The notes beneath the pieces were generated by a model that was not told the DNA's origin, ran no database searches, and saw only the letters and a list, made by a program, of their open reading frames with translations. A program made the position numbers and the translations under genes. Of a DNA stretch of 64,000 nt, positions 45,003-54,824 are shown in pieces. The DNA comes from Aromatoleum buckelii (GTDB lineage Bacteria; Pseudomonadota; Gammaproteobacteria; Burkholderiales; Rhodocyclaceae). Every line of letters starts with the position of its first letter. Position 1 is the stretch's first letter. The DNA is taken from positions 1-64,000 of the forward strand of contig NZ_WTVH02000009.1 of assembly GCF_012910785.2 (NCBI RefSeq). The letters are read 5' to 3'.

Positions 45003-45395
45003 TTTTCGTTTCGTAGTGGGTGGGCGCCGCGATTCTAGCGCGGGAGCTGCGGCAAGTTGCCCGCTGCAGTGCACGCCCTGCGGGAAAACCCTGATACGGT
45101 CTTCCATTCCTTGCGGACAGTAAGCGGTTAGCACGTATTGCGCTGCAAAATATTGATGATGCTCAAAAACCTGTATTGCGAATGCCGATTTTGCTATGGC
45201 ATGATCGGTTCGACTACACGGAAAAGTCTTCCATCATCAAGGCTGCGATTCCTTCCGGGTAGCGGTTTGTTCTCGCCGATTCGCCGCAATGCGCGGCTTC
45301 CGGCGCCGGCTGTCACGGTTCGGGAAACGGGCTCGCGCGTCATGCGATTCCGCTTTCCCGGCGACGCCGACACTGCATTCGATAGAGGTTGGGAC
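45003..45395. other. 393-base divergent gap upstream of the cox operon
   Basis: This gap separates rfaE2 from coxB. It contains a possible FNR-type site (45153-45166) and several AT-rich patches between 45140 and 45205 that may be promoters. An in-frame extension of coxB back to 45138 exists but lacks a signal peptide at its start. Confidence 0.5.
45153..45166 (+). promoter_or_regulatory. Possible FNR/Anr-type binding site upstream of coxB
   Basis: TTGATGATGCTCAA differs from the FNR consensus TTGAT-N4-ATCAA at one of ten positions. It lies 230 bases before the coxB start in the long upstream region. An oxygen-responsive regulator here would fit an aerobic terminal oxidase. Binding is inferred only. 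Confidence 0.45.
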
Positions 45396-46298
45396 ATGCG
45401 TCTTGCCGGTCGCGTTGCAGCTCCAGTCATCCTGCTCCCCGTAGCTTCCGCTGCCGTCGCGCAGAGCATACCGAGCAAATTCAACCTCCCGCCGCCCGTC
45501 ACGCCGATCGGCGCCCAGATCTACGACCTGCACAACCTGATGCTGATCATCTGCCTGGTGATCTTCGTCGCGGTGTTTGGCGTCATGTTCTGGGCGGTAT
45601 TCCGACACCGCAAGTCGCGCGGCGCGGTGGCGGCCAATTTCCACGAGAACACGTCGGTGGAGATCGCCTGGACGATCATCCCGGTGTTCATCCTGCTCGG
45701 GATGGCGTGGCCGGCGACCAAGACGGTGCTCGACATGAAGAACACCGCCGACCCCGACATCACGATCAAGGCCACCGGTTATCAGTGGAAATGGGGCTAT
45801 GACTACCTGCAGGGCGAAGGGCAGGGGATCCGCTTCGTCTCGAACCTGTCGACGCCGCGCGACCAGATCGAGGGCGCTGCGCCGAAAGGCGAGCATTACC
45901 TGCTGGAGGTCGACAACCCGCTCGTCGTGCCGGTCGGCAAGCGCATCCGCGTGCTGACGACGGCTAATGACGTGATCCATTCGTGGTGGGTGCCGGCGTT
46001 CGGCGTCAAGCAGGATGCGATCCCCGGTTTCATTCGCGACGCGTGGTTCCGCGCCGATACCGAAGGCGTGTATCGCGGCAACTGCGCCGAGCTGTGCGGA
46101 CGCGATCACGGCTTCATGCCGGTCGAAGTGCACGTCGTGTCGCAGCAGGCTTACACCGAATGGGTCGCCCGCCAGCTCGCGGCAGGGGCGGCATCTGACA
46201 CGGGCGCAACGGCGCAGGGCGCGACGCCGGTGCCCGCCGCACCGACTGAAGGGGCTGCGCAATCCGCACCGGCGAACGCCGCCCCGGCAGGCAACTGA
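45396..46298 (+). CDS. coxB: Cytochrome c oxidase subunit II
   Basis: Subunit II receives electrons from cytochrome c at its CuA centre. The 300-residue precursor has a signal peptide ending near AVAQS (about residue 23) and two transmembrane helices (about 50-70 and 90-110). A periplasmic cupredoxin domain follows, with YQWKWGYDY and the full CuA motif [12 protein letters not shown]. The tail after residue 265 is Ala/Pro/Thr-rich and low in complexity. ATG 45396 is chosen because the signal peptide starts there; the frame is open upstream to 45138. Confidence 0.95.
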   Translation: MRLAGRVAAPVILLPVASAAVAQSIPSKFNLPPPVTPIGAQIYDLHNLMLIICLVIFVAVFGVMFWAVFRHRKSRGAVAANFHENTSVEIAWTIIPVFILLGMAWPATKTVLDMKNTADPDITIKATGYQWKWGYDYLQGEGQGIRFVSNLSTPRDQIEGAAPKGEHYLLEVDNPLVVPVGKRIRVLTTANDVIHSWWVPAFGVKQDAIPGFIRDAWFRADTEGVYRGNCAELCGRDHGFMPVEVHVVSQQAYTEWVARQLAAGAASDTGATAQGATPVPAAPTEGAAQSAPANAAPAGN

Positions 46299-46362
46299 AC
46301 GGCAGCACGAGCGCAGCACCCCCTCCGGCCAGCAAGCCGGAGCGGAACGTCAAGGAGGCAGC

Positions 46363-47940
46363 ATGGCCGCGGTAACCCCCGATCAGTTGCACGACCACCA
46401 TCATGGCCCGACCGGGCTGATGCGCTGGATCACGACGACGAATCACAAGGACATCGGCACGATGTACCTGATCTTCGCCTTCGTGATGTTCCTGTCCGGC
46501 GGCGTGCTGGCGCTGACGATCCGGGCCGAACTGTTCCAGCCAGGCCTGCAGATCGTGCAGCCGGAGTTCTTCAACCAGCTCACGACGATGCACGGCCTGG
46601 TGATGATCTTCGGCGCGATCATGCCGGCCTTCGTCGGCTTCGCGAACTGGCAGATCCCGCTGATGATCGGTGCCAGTGACATGGCTTTCGCGCGCATGAA
46701 CAACTGGAGCTTCTGGCTGCTGCCGCCGGCGGCGATCCTCTTGATCGGCTCGTTCTTCGTGCCCGGCGGCGCGACCGCAGCCGGCTGGACGATGTACGCA
46801 CCGCTGTCGGTGCAGATGGGCATCGGCCAGGACATGGCGATTTTCGCGGTGCACATCATGGGGGTCAGCTCGATCATGGGCGCGATCAACATCGTCGTCA
46901 CGGTGCTCAACATGCGCGCGCCGGGCATGAAGCTGATGAAAATGCCCCTGTTCTGCTGGGCGTGGCTGATCACGGCCTATTTGCTGATCGCGGTGATGCC
47001 GGTGCTCGCCGGCGCGGTGACGATGGTGCTCACCGACCGGCACTTCGGCACGAGCTTCTTCAACGCCGCGGGCGGCGGCGACCCGGTGATGTACCAGCAC
47101 ATCTTCTGGTTCTTCGGCCACCCGGAGGTGTACATCATGATTCTCCCGGCCTTCGGCATCATCAGCCACATCATCCCGACGTTCGCCAGAAAGCCGCTTT
47201 TCGGCTACGCATCGATGGTGTACGCGCTCGCAGCGATCGCGATCCTGAGCTTCTCGGTGTGGGCGCACCACATGTTCACGACCGGCATGCCGGCTGTCGG
47301 GCAGCTGTTCTTCATGTACGCGACGATGCTGATCGCGGTGCCGACGGGCGTGAAAGTGTTCAACTGGACCGCAACGATGTGGCGCGGCTCGATGAGTTTC
47401 GAGCCACCGATGCTGTGGGCGGTCGGCTTCATCCTGGTATTCACGATCGGCGGTTTCACCGGCCTGATCGTCGCGGTCGCGCCGATCGACATCCAGGTGC
47501 AGGACACGTATTACGTCGTCGCGCATTTCCACTACGTGCTGGTGGCCGGCAGCCTCTTCGCGCTGTTCGGAGGCGCGTACTACTGGCTGCCGAAATGGAC
47601 CGGCCACATGCCCGACGAGCGCCTCGGCAAGATTCACTTCTGGTGCTCGATGGTGTTCTTCAACATCGCGTTCTTCCCGATGCATTTCCTCGGGCTCGCC
47701 GGCATGCCGCGGCGCATCCCGGACTACGCGCTGCAGTTCGCCGACTTCAACATGCTCGCGACGATCGGCGCGTTCGGCTTCGGCCTGTCGCAGCTGATCT
47801 TCATCGTCGTCGCGGTGAAATGCGTGCGGGGCGGCGCGAAGGCATCGGCGCGTGCGTGGGAGGGTGCCGACGGACTGGAATGGACCGTCCCGTCACCGGC
47901 GCCGTACCACACTTTCGAGGAAGCGCCGGTCGTGAGGTGA
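46363..47940 (+). CDS. coxA: Cytochrome c oxidase subunit I
   Basis: The catalytic subunit of the aa3-type oxidase reduces oxygen to water and pumps protons. The 525-residue protein has twelve helices and the heme and CuB ligands: the His in [24 protein letters not shown] with its cross-linked Tyr, the HH pair in [10 protein letters not shown] and AHFHYVL. The HPEVY-type E belongs to the K channel side of A-type oxidases. AAGGAGG stands 6 bases before the ATG. The stop overlaps the next small gene (TGATG). Confidence 0.98.
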   Translation: MAAVTPDQLHDHHHGPTGLMRWITTTNHKDIGTMYLIFAFVMFLSGGVLALTIRAELFQPGLQIVQPEFFNQLTTMHGLVMIFGAIMPAFVGFANWQIPLMIGASDMAFARMNNWSFWLLPPAAILLIGSFFVPGGATAAGWTMYAPLSVQMGIGQDMAIFAVHIMGVSSIMGAINIVVTVLNMRAPGMKLMKMPLFCWAWLITAYLLIAVMPVLAGAVTMVLTDRHFGTSFFNAAGGGDPVMYQHIFWFFGHPEVYIMILPAFGIISHIIPTFARKPLFGYASMVYALAAIAILSFSVWAHHMFTTGMPAVGQLFFMYATMLIAVPTGVKVFNWTATMWRGSMSFEPPMLWAVGFILVFTIGGFTGLIVAVAPIDIQVQDTYYVVAHFHYVLVAGSLFALFGGAYYWLPKWTGHMPDERLGKIHFWCSMVFFNIAFFPMHFLGLAGMPRRIPDYALQFADFNMLATIGAFGFGLSQLIFIVVAVKCVRGGAKASARAWEGADGLEWTVPSPAPYHTFEEAPVVR

Positions 47941-48062
47941 TGAGGAACATGACAAGGGATCCGCGCCGCTCCGCCAACCTCCGCACCGCCCTGGTGCTGG
48001 CGGCGCTCGCCGTCGCGTTCTTCGTCGCCGTCATCTTCAAGTACGGAGTGTTCGCGCGATGA
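47940..48062 (+). CDS. Cytochrome oxidase small assembly protein
   Basis: A 40-residue protein with a basic N-terminus and one helix (ALVLAALAVAFFVAVIF). A small gene of this type sits between coxA and ctaG in many betaproteobacteria. The first ATG overlaps the coxA stop, and a second in-frame ATG at 47949 has GAGG upstream. Its stop overlaps ctaG by 4 bases. The exact role is not established. Confidence 0.8.
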   Translation: MRNMTRDPRRSANLRTALVLAALAVAFFVAVIFKYGVFAR

Positions 48063-48616
48063 GCATGATCGCTACCGAGAACCGCCGGCTGCTGTTGCGC
48101 CTCGCCGTGGCGGCGGTGGTGATGTTCGGCTTCGGCTTCCTGCTCGTGCCGTTCTACGAAAAGATCTGCGAGGTCGCCGGCGTCAACAACCTGCTGCGGC
48201 CGGACCGCGTCGCGAACTCGCAGGTGGATGCATCACGCACGATCACCGTGCAGTTCGACGCCAACACCCACGACCTGCCGTGGCGCTTTCGCCCGCTTCA
48301 GGCAGCCGTGAAAGTCCACCCGGGGGAGCTGGTGACGATCGCATACGAAGTGTCGAACATCCGCGACGAGCCGATCACCGGACAGGCCGTGCCGAGCTAC
48401 GGGCCGCAGCGCGCGGGAAAGTTCTTCCGCAAGCTGGACTGCTTCTGCTTCACGCAGCAGACGCTCCAGGCGGGCGAAAAACGCACGATGCCAGTCGCCT
48501 TCGTCGTCGATGCCGAACTGCCCGCCGAAATCACGACAATCACGCTGTCCTATACCTTCTTCGAAATCGCGGGCCGGCGGGTGGTCGGCGCACCCGGAGG
48601 CGGAGCCGCGTCTTGA
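48059..48616 (+). CDS. ctaG: Cytochrome c oxidase assembly protein CtaG (Cox11)
   Basis: CtaG delivers copper to the CuB site of subunit I. The 185-residue protein has one N-terminal helix (about 10-30) and a periplasmic immunoglobulin-like domain. The copper-binding LDCFCFTQQTL motif and the FFRKL/KRTMPVAFVVD blocks are conserved. Both ends overlap neighbours by 4 bases, so translation through the operon is tightly coupled. Confidence 0.96.
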   Translation: MSMIATENRRLLLRLAVAAVVMFGFGFLLVPFYEKICEVAGVNNLLRPDRVANSQVDASRTITVQFDANTHDLPWRFRPLQAAVKVHPGELVTIAYEVSNIRDEPITGQAVPSYGPQRAGKFFRKLDCFCFTQQTLQAGEKRTMPVAFVVDAELPAEITTITLSYTFFEIAGRRVVGAPGGGAAS

Positions 48617-48864
48617 GGGATGAACGGGACGACGGCCAATTGCCGGAGCCGGGGCCGCAACCGCAGGGTGAGCCGCGCCGGGCGGGGTTCTGGGCGACTT
48701 TCAGGGCTGTGCTGTGGTCGTTTCTCGGCGTGCGGCGGCACGACGCCTACCACCGCGACGCCACTTCGCTCGACCCGAAACTGGTCGTCGCAGTCGGGTT
48801 GTTGGCGGGATTGCTGTTCGTGCTCGGCCTCGTCACGGTCGTGCACTTCGTCGTCGGAGCATAG
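48613..48864 (+). CDS. DUF2970 protein, small membrane protein of the cox operon
   Basis: The 83-residue protein has a Pro/Glu-rich N-terminus, then the conserved FWATFRAVLWSFLGVR block and one C-terminal helix. A TTG start at 48613 overlaps the ctaG stop and has GGAG about 7 bases upstream; no in-frame ATG exists before the conserved block. DUF2970 genes accompany cox genes in betaproteobacteria. Function unknown. Confidence 0.78.
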   Translation: MRDERDDGQLPEPGPQPQGEPRRAGFWATFRAVLWSFLGVRRHDAYHRDATSLDPKLVVAVGLLAGLLFVLGLVTVVHFVVGA

Positions 48865-48882
48865 AAGGCCTGGGAGGCAGTC

Positions 48883-49734
48883 ATGGCGCACACGCTGGAC
48901 AAATATTTCGTGCCGGAACCGTCGAAGTACCCGATTTTCGGCTCGATCGCGCTGCTGCTGTTCGCGTCCGGCGCGGTGATGTGGCTGAACAAAATCGGCG
49001 GCGGGCGATGGGTGCTGCTGCTCGGCGTCGCGACGCTCGTCTATATGCTGTTCGGCTGGTTCGGGCAGGTGATCCGCGAATCCCAGAGCGGCAAGTACGG
49101 CAAGCAGGTCGACCGCTCGTTTCGCTGGTCGATGGGCTGGTTCATTTTTTCGGAAGTGATGTTCTTTGCCGCGTTCTTCGGCGCGCTGTTCTACGCCCGC
49201 GTGCTGAGCGTGCCATGGCTCGCGAGCGGCGCGAACGAGGCATTGATCTGGCAGGGTTTCACCGGCGCGTGGCCGTCCGACGGACCCTATCTGGCGGACC
49301 CGTTCACGCCCATGGGGGCGTGGGGCATCCCGGCGCTGAACACGCTGATCCTGCTGTCGTCGGGCGCGACGCTGACGTGGGCGCATTATGGCCTGCTGAA
49401 GGACAACCGCAGCCAGCTCAAGATCGGCCTGGTGCTGACGATCCTGCTCGGCGTGACGTTCCTCGGCTTCCAGATCTACGAATACGTCCACGCCTACCAG
49501 GAACTCAATCTGCAGCTCGATACCGGCATCTACGGCTCGACGTTCTTCATGCTGACCGGCTTCCACGGCCTGCACGTGACGATCGGCGCGATCATGCTCA
49601 CGGTGACGCTCGGCCGCGTGCTCGCCGGGCACTTCAACCCGGAGCACCATTTCGGCTTCGAGGCCACCGCGTGGTACTGGCACTTCGTCGACGTCGTGTG
49701 GCTGATGCTCTTCGTCGTCGTGTATTGGCTATGA
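48883..49734 (+). CDS. coxC: Cytochrome c oxidase subunit III
   Basis: The 283-residue subunit III has seven helices and the family blocks VDRSFRWSMGWFIFSEVMFF, GAWGIPALNTLILLSSGATLTWAHYG, FHGLHVTIG and a final HFVDVVWLMLFVVVYWL. It stabilises the oxidase core and its proton uptake. GGGAGG lies 8 bases upstream. Its last 6 bases overlap the end of a minus-strand gene. Confidence 0.97.
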   Translation: MAHTLDKYFVPEPSKYPIFGSIALLLFASGAVMWLNKIGGGRWVLLLGVATLVYMLFGWFGQVIRESQSGKYGKQVDRSFRWSMGWFIFSEVMFFAAFFGALFYARVLSVPWLASGANEALIWQGFTGAWPSDGPYLADPFTPMGAWGIPALNTLILLSSGATLTWAHYGLLKDNRSQLKIGLVLTILLGVTFLGFQIYEYVHAYQELNLQLDTGIYGSTFFMLTGFHGLHVTIGAIMLTVTLGRVLAGHFNPEHHFGFEATAWYWHFVDVVWLMLFVVVYWL

Positions 49735-49929
49735 GCCGAGGCGCTGCGTGATCAGGCCCGACGCCAACCCCGCCATCAGCAGTACGAACAGCGCGATCGA
49801 CAGCGCGACGCGCAGCGCAAGCGCATGTACGGTGCGCCGGCCCTTGCCCTGGTCGCGCAGCAGGAACACCAGCGCCGACGCGAGGCTGCCGACGATGAGC
49901 ACCAGAAAGACGATCACGACGACGTGCAT
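49729..49929 (-). CDS. Twin transmembrane protein (DUF2909)
   Basis: A 66-residue protein with two helices (about 3-23 and 43-62) joined by a short basic loop (RDQGKGRR). It lies on the strand opposite to the cox operon, between coxC and surf1, where betaproteobacteria often keep this gene. GGAG precedes the ATG. It overlaps the 3' end of coxC by 6 bases. Role unknown. Confidence 0.75.
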   Translation of the reverse strand: MHVVVIVFLVLIVGSLASALVFLLRDQGKGRRTVHALALRVALSIALFVLLMAGLASGLITQRLGS

Positions 49930-49989
49930 GATGGGACTCCGGCGAACTGGCGAAGAGTTCCATTCTGGTCGAAACGGACGGCGGCGGCG

Positions 49990-50682
49990 ATGATTTTCCG
50001 CCGCTTTCATCCGCTGCCGCTGGTCGCCGGCGTCGCGCTCGCGCTGCTGGCCGCCCAGCTCGGCAGCTGGCAGCTGGGCCGGGCGGCCGAGAAGACCGCG
50101 CTGCAGGCACGCATCGAATCCGCAGCGGCCGCCGCACCCGTTTCGCCTTCGGCACAGATGCAGGTGGCCGAATGGCAGCCGGTGCGGCTGCACGGCGAAT
50201 GGGTCCCGGCGGCGACGATCTATCTCGACAACCGCGTCCGCCACGGCCGCGCAGGCTACGAAATCCTGACACCGCTGCGCCTCGCAGGGGATGCCGGCTG
50301 GGTGCTGGTCAATCGCGGCTGGACCGCCGCGGGCGCCGACCGTGCCGTATTGCCCGATGCGACGCCTGCGGCGGGAGCGGTCACCCTTGCCGGCATCGTC
50401 CGCGTACCGCAGGCCGACCCTTTCACCCTTTCAGCGGAAGCCGCGCAGGGGCGGGTCTGGCAGTACCTCGACATGGAGCGCTATCGCGCGCTGTCCGGGC
50501 TCGCGGTGCGCGACTGGATCGTCCACCAGACCTCGGCCGCCGCGGACGGCCTGCAGCGCGACTGGCCGCGACCTGACGCCGGCATCGACCGCCACCACGG
50601 CTATGCGCTGCAGTGGTACTCGCTCGCCGGACTGTCGGTGGTGATGACCGGCGTGTATGTCTTCAGGAGGCTCAAGTCGTGA
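49990..50682 (+). CDS. surf1: SURF1 family cytochrome oxidase assembly protein
   Basis: Surf1 helps insert heme A into subunit I. The 230-residue protein has one helix at each end (about 10-28 and 208-226). The QLGSWQLGRAAEK start, PVRLHGEWVPAATIYLDNRVRHGRAGYEILTP-type region and the WVLVNRGW strand are hallmarks. It overlaps the next gene by 4 bases. Confidence 0.93.
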   Translation: MIFRRFHPLPLVAGVALALLAAQLGSWQLGRAAEKTALQARIESAAAAAPVSPSAQMQVAEWQPVRLHGEWVPAATIYLDNRVRHGRAGYEILTPLRLAGDAGWVLVNRGWTAAGADRAVLPDATPAAGAVTLAGIVRVPQADPFTLSAEAAQGRVWQYLDMERYRALSGLAVRDWIVHQTSAAADGLQRDWPRPDAGIDRHHGYALQWYSLAGLSVVMTGVYVFRRLKS

Positions 50683-51248
50683 CGCAACGCAGTGCCAAAC
50701 TCACGCTCGCCGCGCTTGTGCTGGTGTGCACCCTTCCGGTTGCAGCGTCGTATTTCGCCTATTACGTGTGGCAGCCGAAGGGGCAGGTGAATTACGGCGA
50801 GCTGATCCCGCCCGCTCCGCTGCCCGACGCGGTCCTCCCCGGCGTGGCCGGCCAGCCGCCGTTCGAACGGGAGGTGCTGGACGGCCGGTGGACGCTCGTC
50901 TATGCCGGCTCCGGCGCCTGCGGGCCAGATTGCGAACGGGCGTTGTACGCGGTGCGCCAGTCGCGTCTCGCGCAAGGCAAGGAGATGACGCGCGTCGAGC
51001 GGCTGTGGCTCGTCACCGACGATGTCGATCCGCCGGCGGCGCTGCTCGGCCCGCACGAAGGGTTACGTGTCGCGCGCGCCGGATCGCCGTGGCTCGTCCG
51101 CTTTCCGGGCGCGGCGCAGGGCGTTCATGTGTTCCTGGTGGATCCGCTGGGCAACGTGATGATGCGTTTCCCCGTGCCGACCGACATCAAGAGGGTGATC
51201 AAGGACCTGGAGCGCCTGCTCAAATATTCCGGGCTCGGGCGGGGGTGA
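50679..51248 (+). CDS. Thioredoxin-fold cytochrome oxidase assembly protein
   Basis: A 189-residue membrane-anchored protein: one N-terminal helix (about 9-29), then a Sco-like thioredoxin fold with a C-x3-C pair (GACGPDCERAL) and FLVDPLGNVMMRF. It may keep CuA cysteines reduced or carry copper. The GTG start overlaps the surf1 stop and has AGGAGG 9 bases upstream. It is not Sco itself, which is encoded downstream. Confidence 0.8.
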   Translation: MTQRSAKLTLAALVLVCTLPVAASYFAYYVWQPKGQVNYGELIPPAPLPDAVLPGVAGQPPFEREVLDGRWTLVYAGSGACGPDCERALYAVRQSRLAQGKEMTRVERLWLVTDDVDPPAALLGPHEGLRVARAGSPWLVRFPGAAQGVHVFLVDPLGNVMMRFPVPTDIKRVIKDLERLLKYSGLGRG

Positions 51249-51285
51249 CGACGTGCGCGCTGCGAACGCTGCGGAAGAGGCACGG

Positions 51286-52323
51286 ATGACGCTCTACCGC
51301 CGCCTGGTGCTGGCTGCGCTGGCGCTGACGACGCTAGTGGTCGTGTTCGGCGCCTATGTGCGGCTCTCCGACGCCGGTCTCGGCTGTCCCGACTGGCCCG
51401 GGTGCTACGGCCGGCTCACGCCGCACCACGCGGCGACGGATATTCTGGAGACGCACGCGGCCGATCCGCACGGGCCGGTGAGCCTGCCCAAGGCGTGGAA
51501 GGAGATGATCCACCGCTATCTGGCGGCGAGCCTCGGGCTGCTGATCATTGCGGTCGCGGTGCTCGCGTGGCGTAGGCGCGACGACTCCGCGAGTTCGCCA
51601 CGTGTCGCCGCTGCGCTCGTCGGCCTCGTGATCTTCCAGGGGTTGCTCGGGAAATGGACCGTCACGCTGCTCCTCAAGCCGGCGATCGTCACCGCGCATC
51701 TGCTCGGCGGCCTGGCGACGCTGGGATTGCTCGCGTGGCTTGCGCTGAAGGCGTGGCGCATGCCGCCGGTCACCGTGTCGCGCCGCCTGCTGGGCGGGGC
51801 ACGGGTCGCGCTCGTGCTGCTCGTGGTCCAGATCACGCTCGGCGGCTGGACCAGCACGAATTACGCGGCGCTCGCGTGCAGCGATTTTCCTGCGTGCCAG
51901 GGGACCTTCTGGCCGCCTGCCGACTACGCCGATGCGTTCCATGTCGTGCGCGAACTCGGCATGACCGCCGACGGCGAGATCCTGTCGTTCGCCGCGCTGA
52001 CTGCGATCCATTGGTCACACCGGATTGGGGCTGCGCTCATTGCGCTGGCGCTGTCGCTCCTCGCATGGGCGTTGTTCCGGGGCCGCGCGACGCGGGCAGC
52101 GGGCCTCGCGCTGTTCGCCGCGCTCGCGCTGCAGACCGCGCTCGGCGTCGCGAACGTTCTGTTCAGCCTGCCGCTGCCGCTTGCCGTCGCGCACAACGCG
52201 GGCGCGGCGCTGCTGCTCGGAGTGATGGTGACGATCAACTACCGGATGCGCGTCATGCCTCGGCTGGCCGCAGTGGGGAGAAGCGAACATGAGCGTGCTG
52301 AACACGAGAACTCTTACGCTTGA
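51286..52323 (+). CDS. ctaA: Heme A synthase (Cox15/CtaA)
   Basis: CtaA oxidises the C8 methyl group of heme O to make heme A. The 345-residue protein has eight helices and the expected histidines in [23 protein letters not shown] and [11 protein letters not shown], plus the loop cysteines in [12 protein letters not shown] and [11 protein letters not shown] 51286 has AGAGG upstream; a GTG at 51253 is an alternative. The end overlaps ctaB by 35 bases. Confidence 0.95.
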   Translation: MTLYRRLVLAALALTTLVVVFGAYVRLSDAGLGCPDWPGCYGRLTPHHAATDILETHAADPHGPVSLPKAWKEMIHRYLAASLGLLIIAVAVLAWRRRDDSASSPRVAAALVGLVIFQGLLGKWTVTLLLKPAIVTAHLLGGLATLGLLAWLALKAWRMPPVTVSRRLLGGARVALVLLVVQITLGGWTSTNYAALACSDFPACQGTFWPPADYADAFHVVRELGMTADGEILSFAALTAIHWSHRIGAALIALALSLLAWALFRGRATRAAGLALFAALALQTALGVANVLFSLPLPLAVAHNAGAALLLGVMVTINYRMRVMPRLAAVGRSEHERAEHENSYA

Positions 52324-53203
52324 CCGCCATGCCGCCGGCCGGCGGCTGCATGCGTTCTATGTGCTGACGAAACCGCGCGTCAATACGCTGATCGTGTTTT
52401 GCGCGGTGATCGGCATGTTCCTCGCGGTGCCCGGCGGGCTGCCGGATCCGAAAAGCGTCGTCGCCGCGACGCTGGGCATCGCCTTCGTCGCCGGCGCCGC
52501 AGCGGCGATGAACTGCCTCATCGAAGCCCACATCGACGCCCGCATGGCGCGCACCCGTCACCGCCCGCTGCCCCGCGGTGACCTTGCGCCGGCCGAAACA
52601 CTGCTTTTTGCCGGCGTGCTCGGCGGCACCGGGCTGACGGTGCTGTACCACTGGGTGAATCCGCTGACGATGTGGCTGACGCTCGCGACTTTCGTCGGCT
52701 ACGCCGTCGTCTATACGGTCCTGCTCAAGCCGCGCACGCCCCAGAACATCGTGATCGGGGGCGCATCCGGCGCGATGCCGCCGGTGCTCGGCTGGGCCGC
52801 CGTCACCGGCGAGGTCAGCGCCGACGCCCTGTTGCTGTTCCTGATCATCTTCGCCTGGACGCCGCCGCATTTCTGGGCCCTGGCGCTCTATCGCAGCGCC
52901 GACTATGCGCGCGCCGGCCTGCCAATGCTGCCAGTGACCCACGGACCGGAATTCACCCGCCTGTCGGTGCTGCTCTACACCTGCATCCTGTTCGGCGTCA
53001 CGCTGCTGCCGTTCGCGACGCGCATGAGCGGTCCCCTGTATCTCGTCAGCGCCATCGCGCTCGGCATCGGCTTCCTGGGCCATGCGTGGCGGCTGTACGT
53101 CGATTACAGCGATGCGTTCGCGCGGCGCACGTTCCGCTTCTCGATCCTGTATCTGTTCTTGCTCTTCGCGGCGCTCCTGGCGGATCATTACCTCCCGTTC
53201 TGA
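52289..53203 (+). CDS. ctaB: Protoheme IX farnesyltransferase
   Basis: CtaB attaches farnesyl to heme B to form heme O, the step before CtaA. The 304-residue UbiA-type prenyltransferase has eight or nine helices, LTKPRVNTL at the start and a first aspartate-rich site [12 protein letters not shown]. There one Asp is replaced by Glu. The second site is [10 protein letters not shown] after [15 protein letters not shown]. The start lies inside ctaA. Confidence 0.96.
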   Translation: MSVLNTRTLTLDRHAAGRRLHAFYVLTKPRVNTLIVFCAVIGMFLAVPGGLPDPKSVVAATLGIAFVAGAAAAMNCLIEAHIDARMARTRHRPLPRGDLAPAETLLFAGVLGGTGLTVLYHWVNPLTMWLTLATFVGYAVVYTVLLKPRTPQNIVIGGASGAMPPVLGWAAVTGEVSADALLLFLIIFAWTPPHFWALALYRSADYARAGLPMLPVTHGPEFTRLSVLLYTCILFGVTLLPFATRMSGPLYLVSAIALGIGFLGHAWRLYVDYSDAFARRTFRFSILYLFLLFAALLADHYLPF

Positions 53204-53235
53204 TCGCGCTGCCGTTGCAGCCCGCCGACGTCCCG

Positions 53236-53823
53236 ATGCTACGCACCCTGATCCTCGCGACCGCGCTTGCGCTCGCCGGCTGTACCGATTCCTCCGCGCC
53301 CAAGCCTTCTTTCCACGCCACGGACATCACCGGCGCCGAATACGGCAGCACGTTTGCGCTGACCGACCACCACGGCACGCCGCGCACGCTCGCGGACTTT
53401 CGCGGCAAGGTCGTGACGATGTTCTTCGGCTATACGCAATGTCCGGACGTCTGCCCGACGACGCTGTCGACGATGAGCGAAGTGATGCGCCTGCTCGGAC
53501 CGGACGCCGAGCGCGTGCAGGTGCTGTTCGTCACCGTCGATCCAGAGCGCGACACGCAGGCACTACTGGCGAACTACGTTCCGCAGTTCGACGCGCGCTT
53601 CCTCGGTTTGTATGGCGACGCTGCGCAGACGCAGGCGGTGGCGAAGGATTTCCGGATTTTCTACCAGAAAAGCGGCGATACCGAAGGTGCGAACTACACC
53701 GTCGACCACGTCGCCGGCACCTACATCTTCGATCCGACGGGACGGTTGCGGCTGTACGTGCGGCACGGGGAATCGGCTGAAAACATCGCGGCAGACATCA
53801 GGGCGTTGCTGCCGGCGAAGTGA
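53236..53823 (+). CDS. sco: SCO family copper chaperone lipoprotein
   Basis: The 195-residue protein delivers copper to CuA of subunit II. A lipoprotein signal with lipobox LALAGC gives a lipidated Cys at 16. The copper motif QCPDVCPTT (C-x3-C) and the distal His in TVDHVAGTYIF are present, on a thioredoxin fold with LFVTVDPERDT. It closes the operon, 32 bases after ctaB. Confidence 0.94.
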   Translation: MLRTLILATALALAGCTDSSAPKPSFHATDITGAEYGSTFALTDHHGTPRTLADFRGKVVTMFFGYTQCPDVCPTTLSTMSEVMRLLGPDAERVQVLFVTVDPERDTQALLANYVPQFDARFLGLYGDAAQTQAVAKDFRIFYQKSGDTEGANYTVDHVAGTYIFDPTGRLRLYVRHGESAENIAADIRALLPAK

Positions 53824-53877
53824 CGTTCCTGCGGCAGGACAGGAGCCGGCGGATGCCGGCCCCTGCGAGCACCCCCT

Positions 53878-53896
53878 GAAACGGCTTTGCCGTTTC
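53878..53896. terminator. Short hairpin between convergent sco and rpoH
   Basis: A perfect 8-base-pair stem, GAAACGGC/GCCGTTTC, with a TTT loop lies in the 122-base convergent gap. No T-run follows on either side, so a bidirectional role is possible but weakly supported. Confidence 0.4.
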
Positions 53897-53945
53897 CGTC
53901 CCCGGAGGGGCAAGAAATCCCGGAAGGAGCGTTTTCCCGAGAGCC

Positions 53946-54797
53946 TCACGCAGGCGCCAGCAAACCCCGCATCTTCTGCATCGCCTTGGCTTCGATCTGG
54001 CGGATGCGTTCCGCCGACACACCGTATTCGGCGGCGAGTTCGTGCAGCGTCGCGCTGTCGCCTTCGGTCAGCCAGCGCCGCTTGACGATCGTGCGGCTAC
54101 GGTCGTCGAGGCTCGCAAGTGCGTCGCTCAGCCCTTCGTCCTGCAGGCGGGCGAGCTGCGCCTGTTCGAGCACTTCCGAAGGCTCGGCGTTCGGGTCCGG
54201 CAGATACGCGATCGGCGCGAAGTGGTTTTCGTCGTCGTCCGGCCCGCCCTCGAGCTGGATGTCGCGACCAGTGAGCCGGGTTTCCATTTCGACGACTTCC
54301 TCGGGTTTCACGCCGAGCTGCTTCGCGACCGCGATCACTTCGTCCCGATTCAGCGTGCCGGTGTCCTGCTTGAGACTGCGCAGGTTGAAGAACAGCTTGC
54401 GCTGGGCTTTGGTCGTCGCGATCTTGACGAGGCGCCAGTTCTTCAGAATGTACTCGTGGATCTCGGCCTTGATCCAGTGGATCGCGAACGAAACGAGCCG
54501 CACGCCGCGATCCGGGTCGAAGCGCTTCACCGCTTTCATCAGGCCGATGTTGCCTTCCTGGATCAGGTCGGCGTGGGGCAAGCCATAGCCAAGGTAGCCG
54601 CGCGAGATCGCGACCACCAGGCGCAGGTGAGACATCACCAGCCCGCGCGCAGCTTCCAGGTCGCCTTCGTTACGCAGGCGCGTGGCCAGACTCACCTCTT
54701 CCTGCTCGGTGAGCAGCGGGATGCGATTCACCGACTGGATGTACTGGTCGATACTGCCGACGGCAAAAGGTACCGGGAAAGACAGGGCTTGGCTCAT
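53946..54797 (-). CDS. rpoH: RNA polymerase sigma-32 factor
   Basis: RpoH directs transcription of heat-shock genes. The 283-residue protein has sigma region 2 (LVMSHLRLVVAISRGYLGYGLPHADLIQEGNIGLMKAVKRFD in part), the RpoH box QRKLFFNLR at 132-140 that separates sigma-32 from sigma-70, and a region 4 helix-turn-helix (LHELAAEYGVSAERIRQIE). AGGAGG lies 10 bases upstream of the ATG. A CIRCE element stands 28 bases before the start, implying HrcA control. Confidence 0.97.
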   Translation of the reverse strand: MSQALSFPVPFAVGSIDQYIQSVNRIPLLTEQEEVSLATRLRNEGDLEAARGLVMSHLRLVVAISRGYLGYGLPHADLIQEGNIGLMKAVKRFDPDRGVRLVSFAIHWIKAEIHEYILKNWRLVKIATTKAQRKLFFNLRSLKQDTGTLNRDEVIAVAKQLGVKPEEVVEMETRLTGRDIQLEGGPDDDENHFAPIAYLPDPNAEPSEVLEQAQLARLQDEGLSDALASLDDRSRTIVKRRWLTEGDSATLHELAAEYGVSAERIRQIEAKAMQKMRGLLAPA

Positions 54798-54824
54798 AGG
54801 TACGGGTCCTCCTCGAAACCAATG

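Noticed and set aside
45138-45395. N-terminal extension of coxB
   Set aside because: The extended frame places the signal peptide in the middle of the protein; the ATG at 45396 is the natural start.
53878-53896. Strong terminator between sco and rpoH
   Set aside because: The stem is perfect but no T-run follows on either strand, so only a weak call was made.
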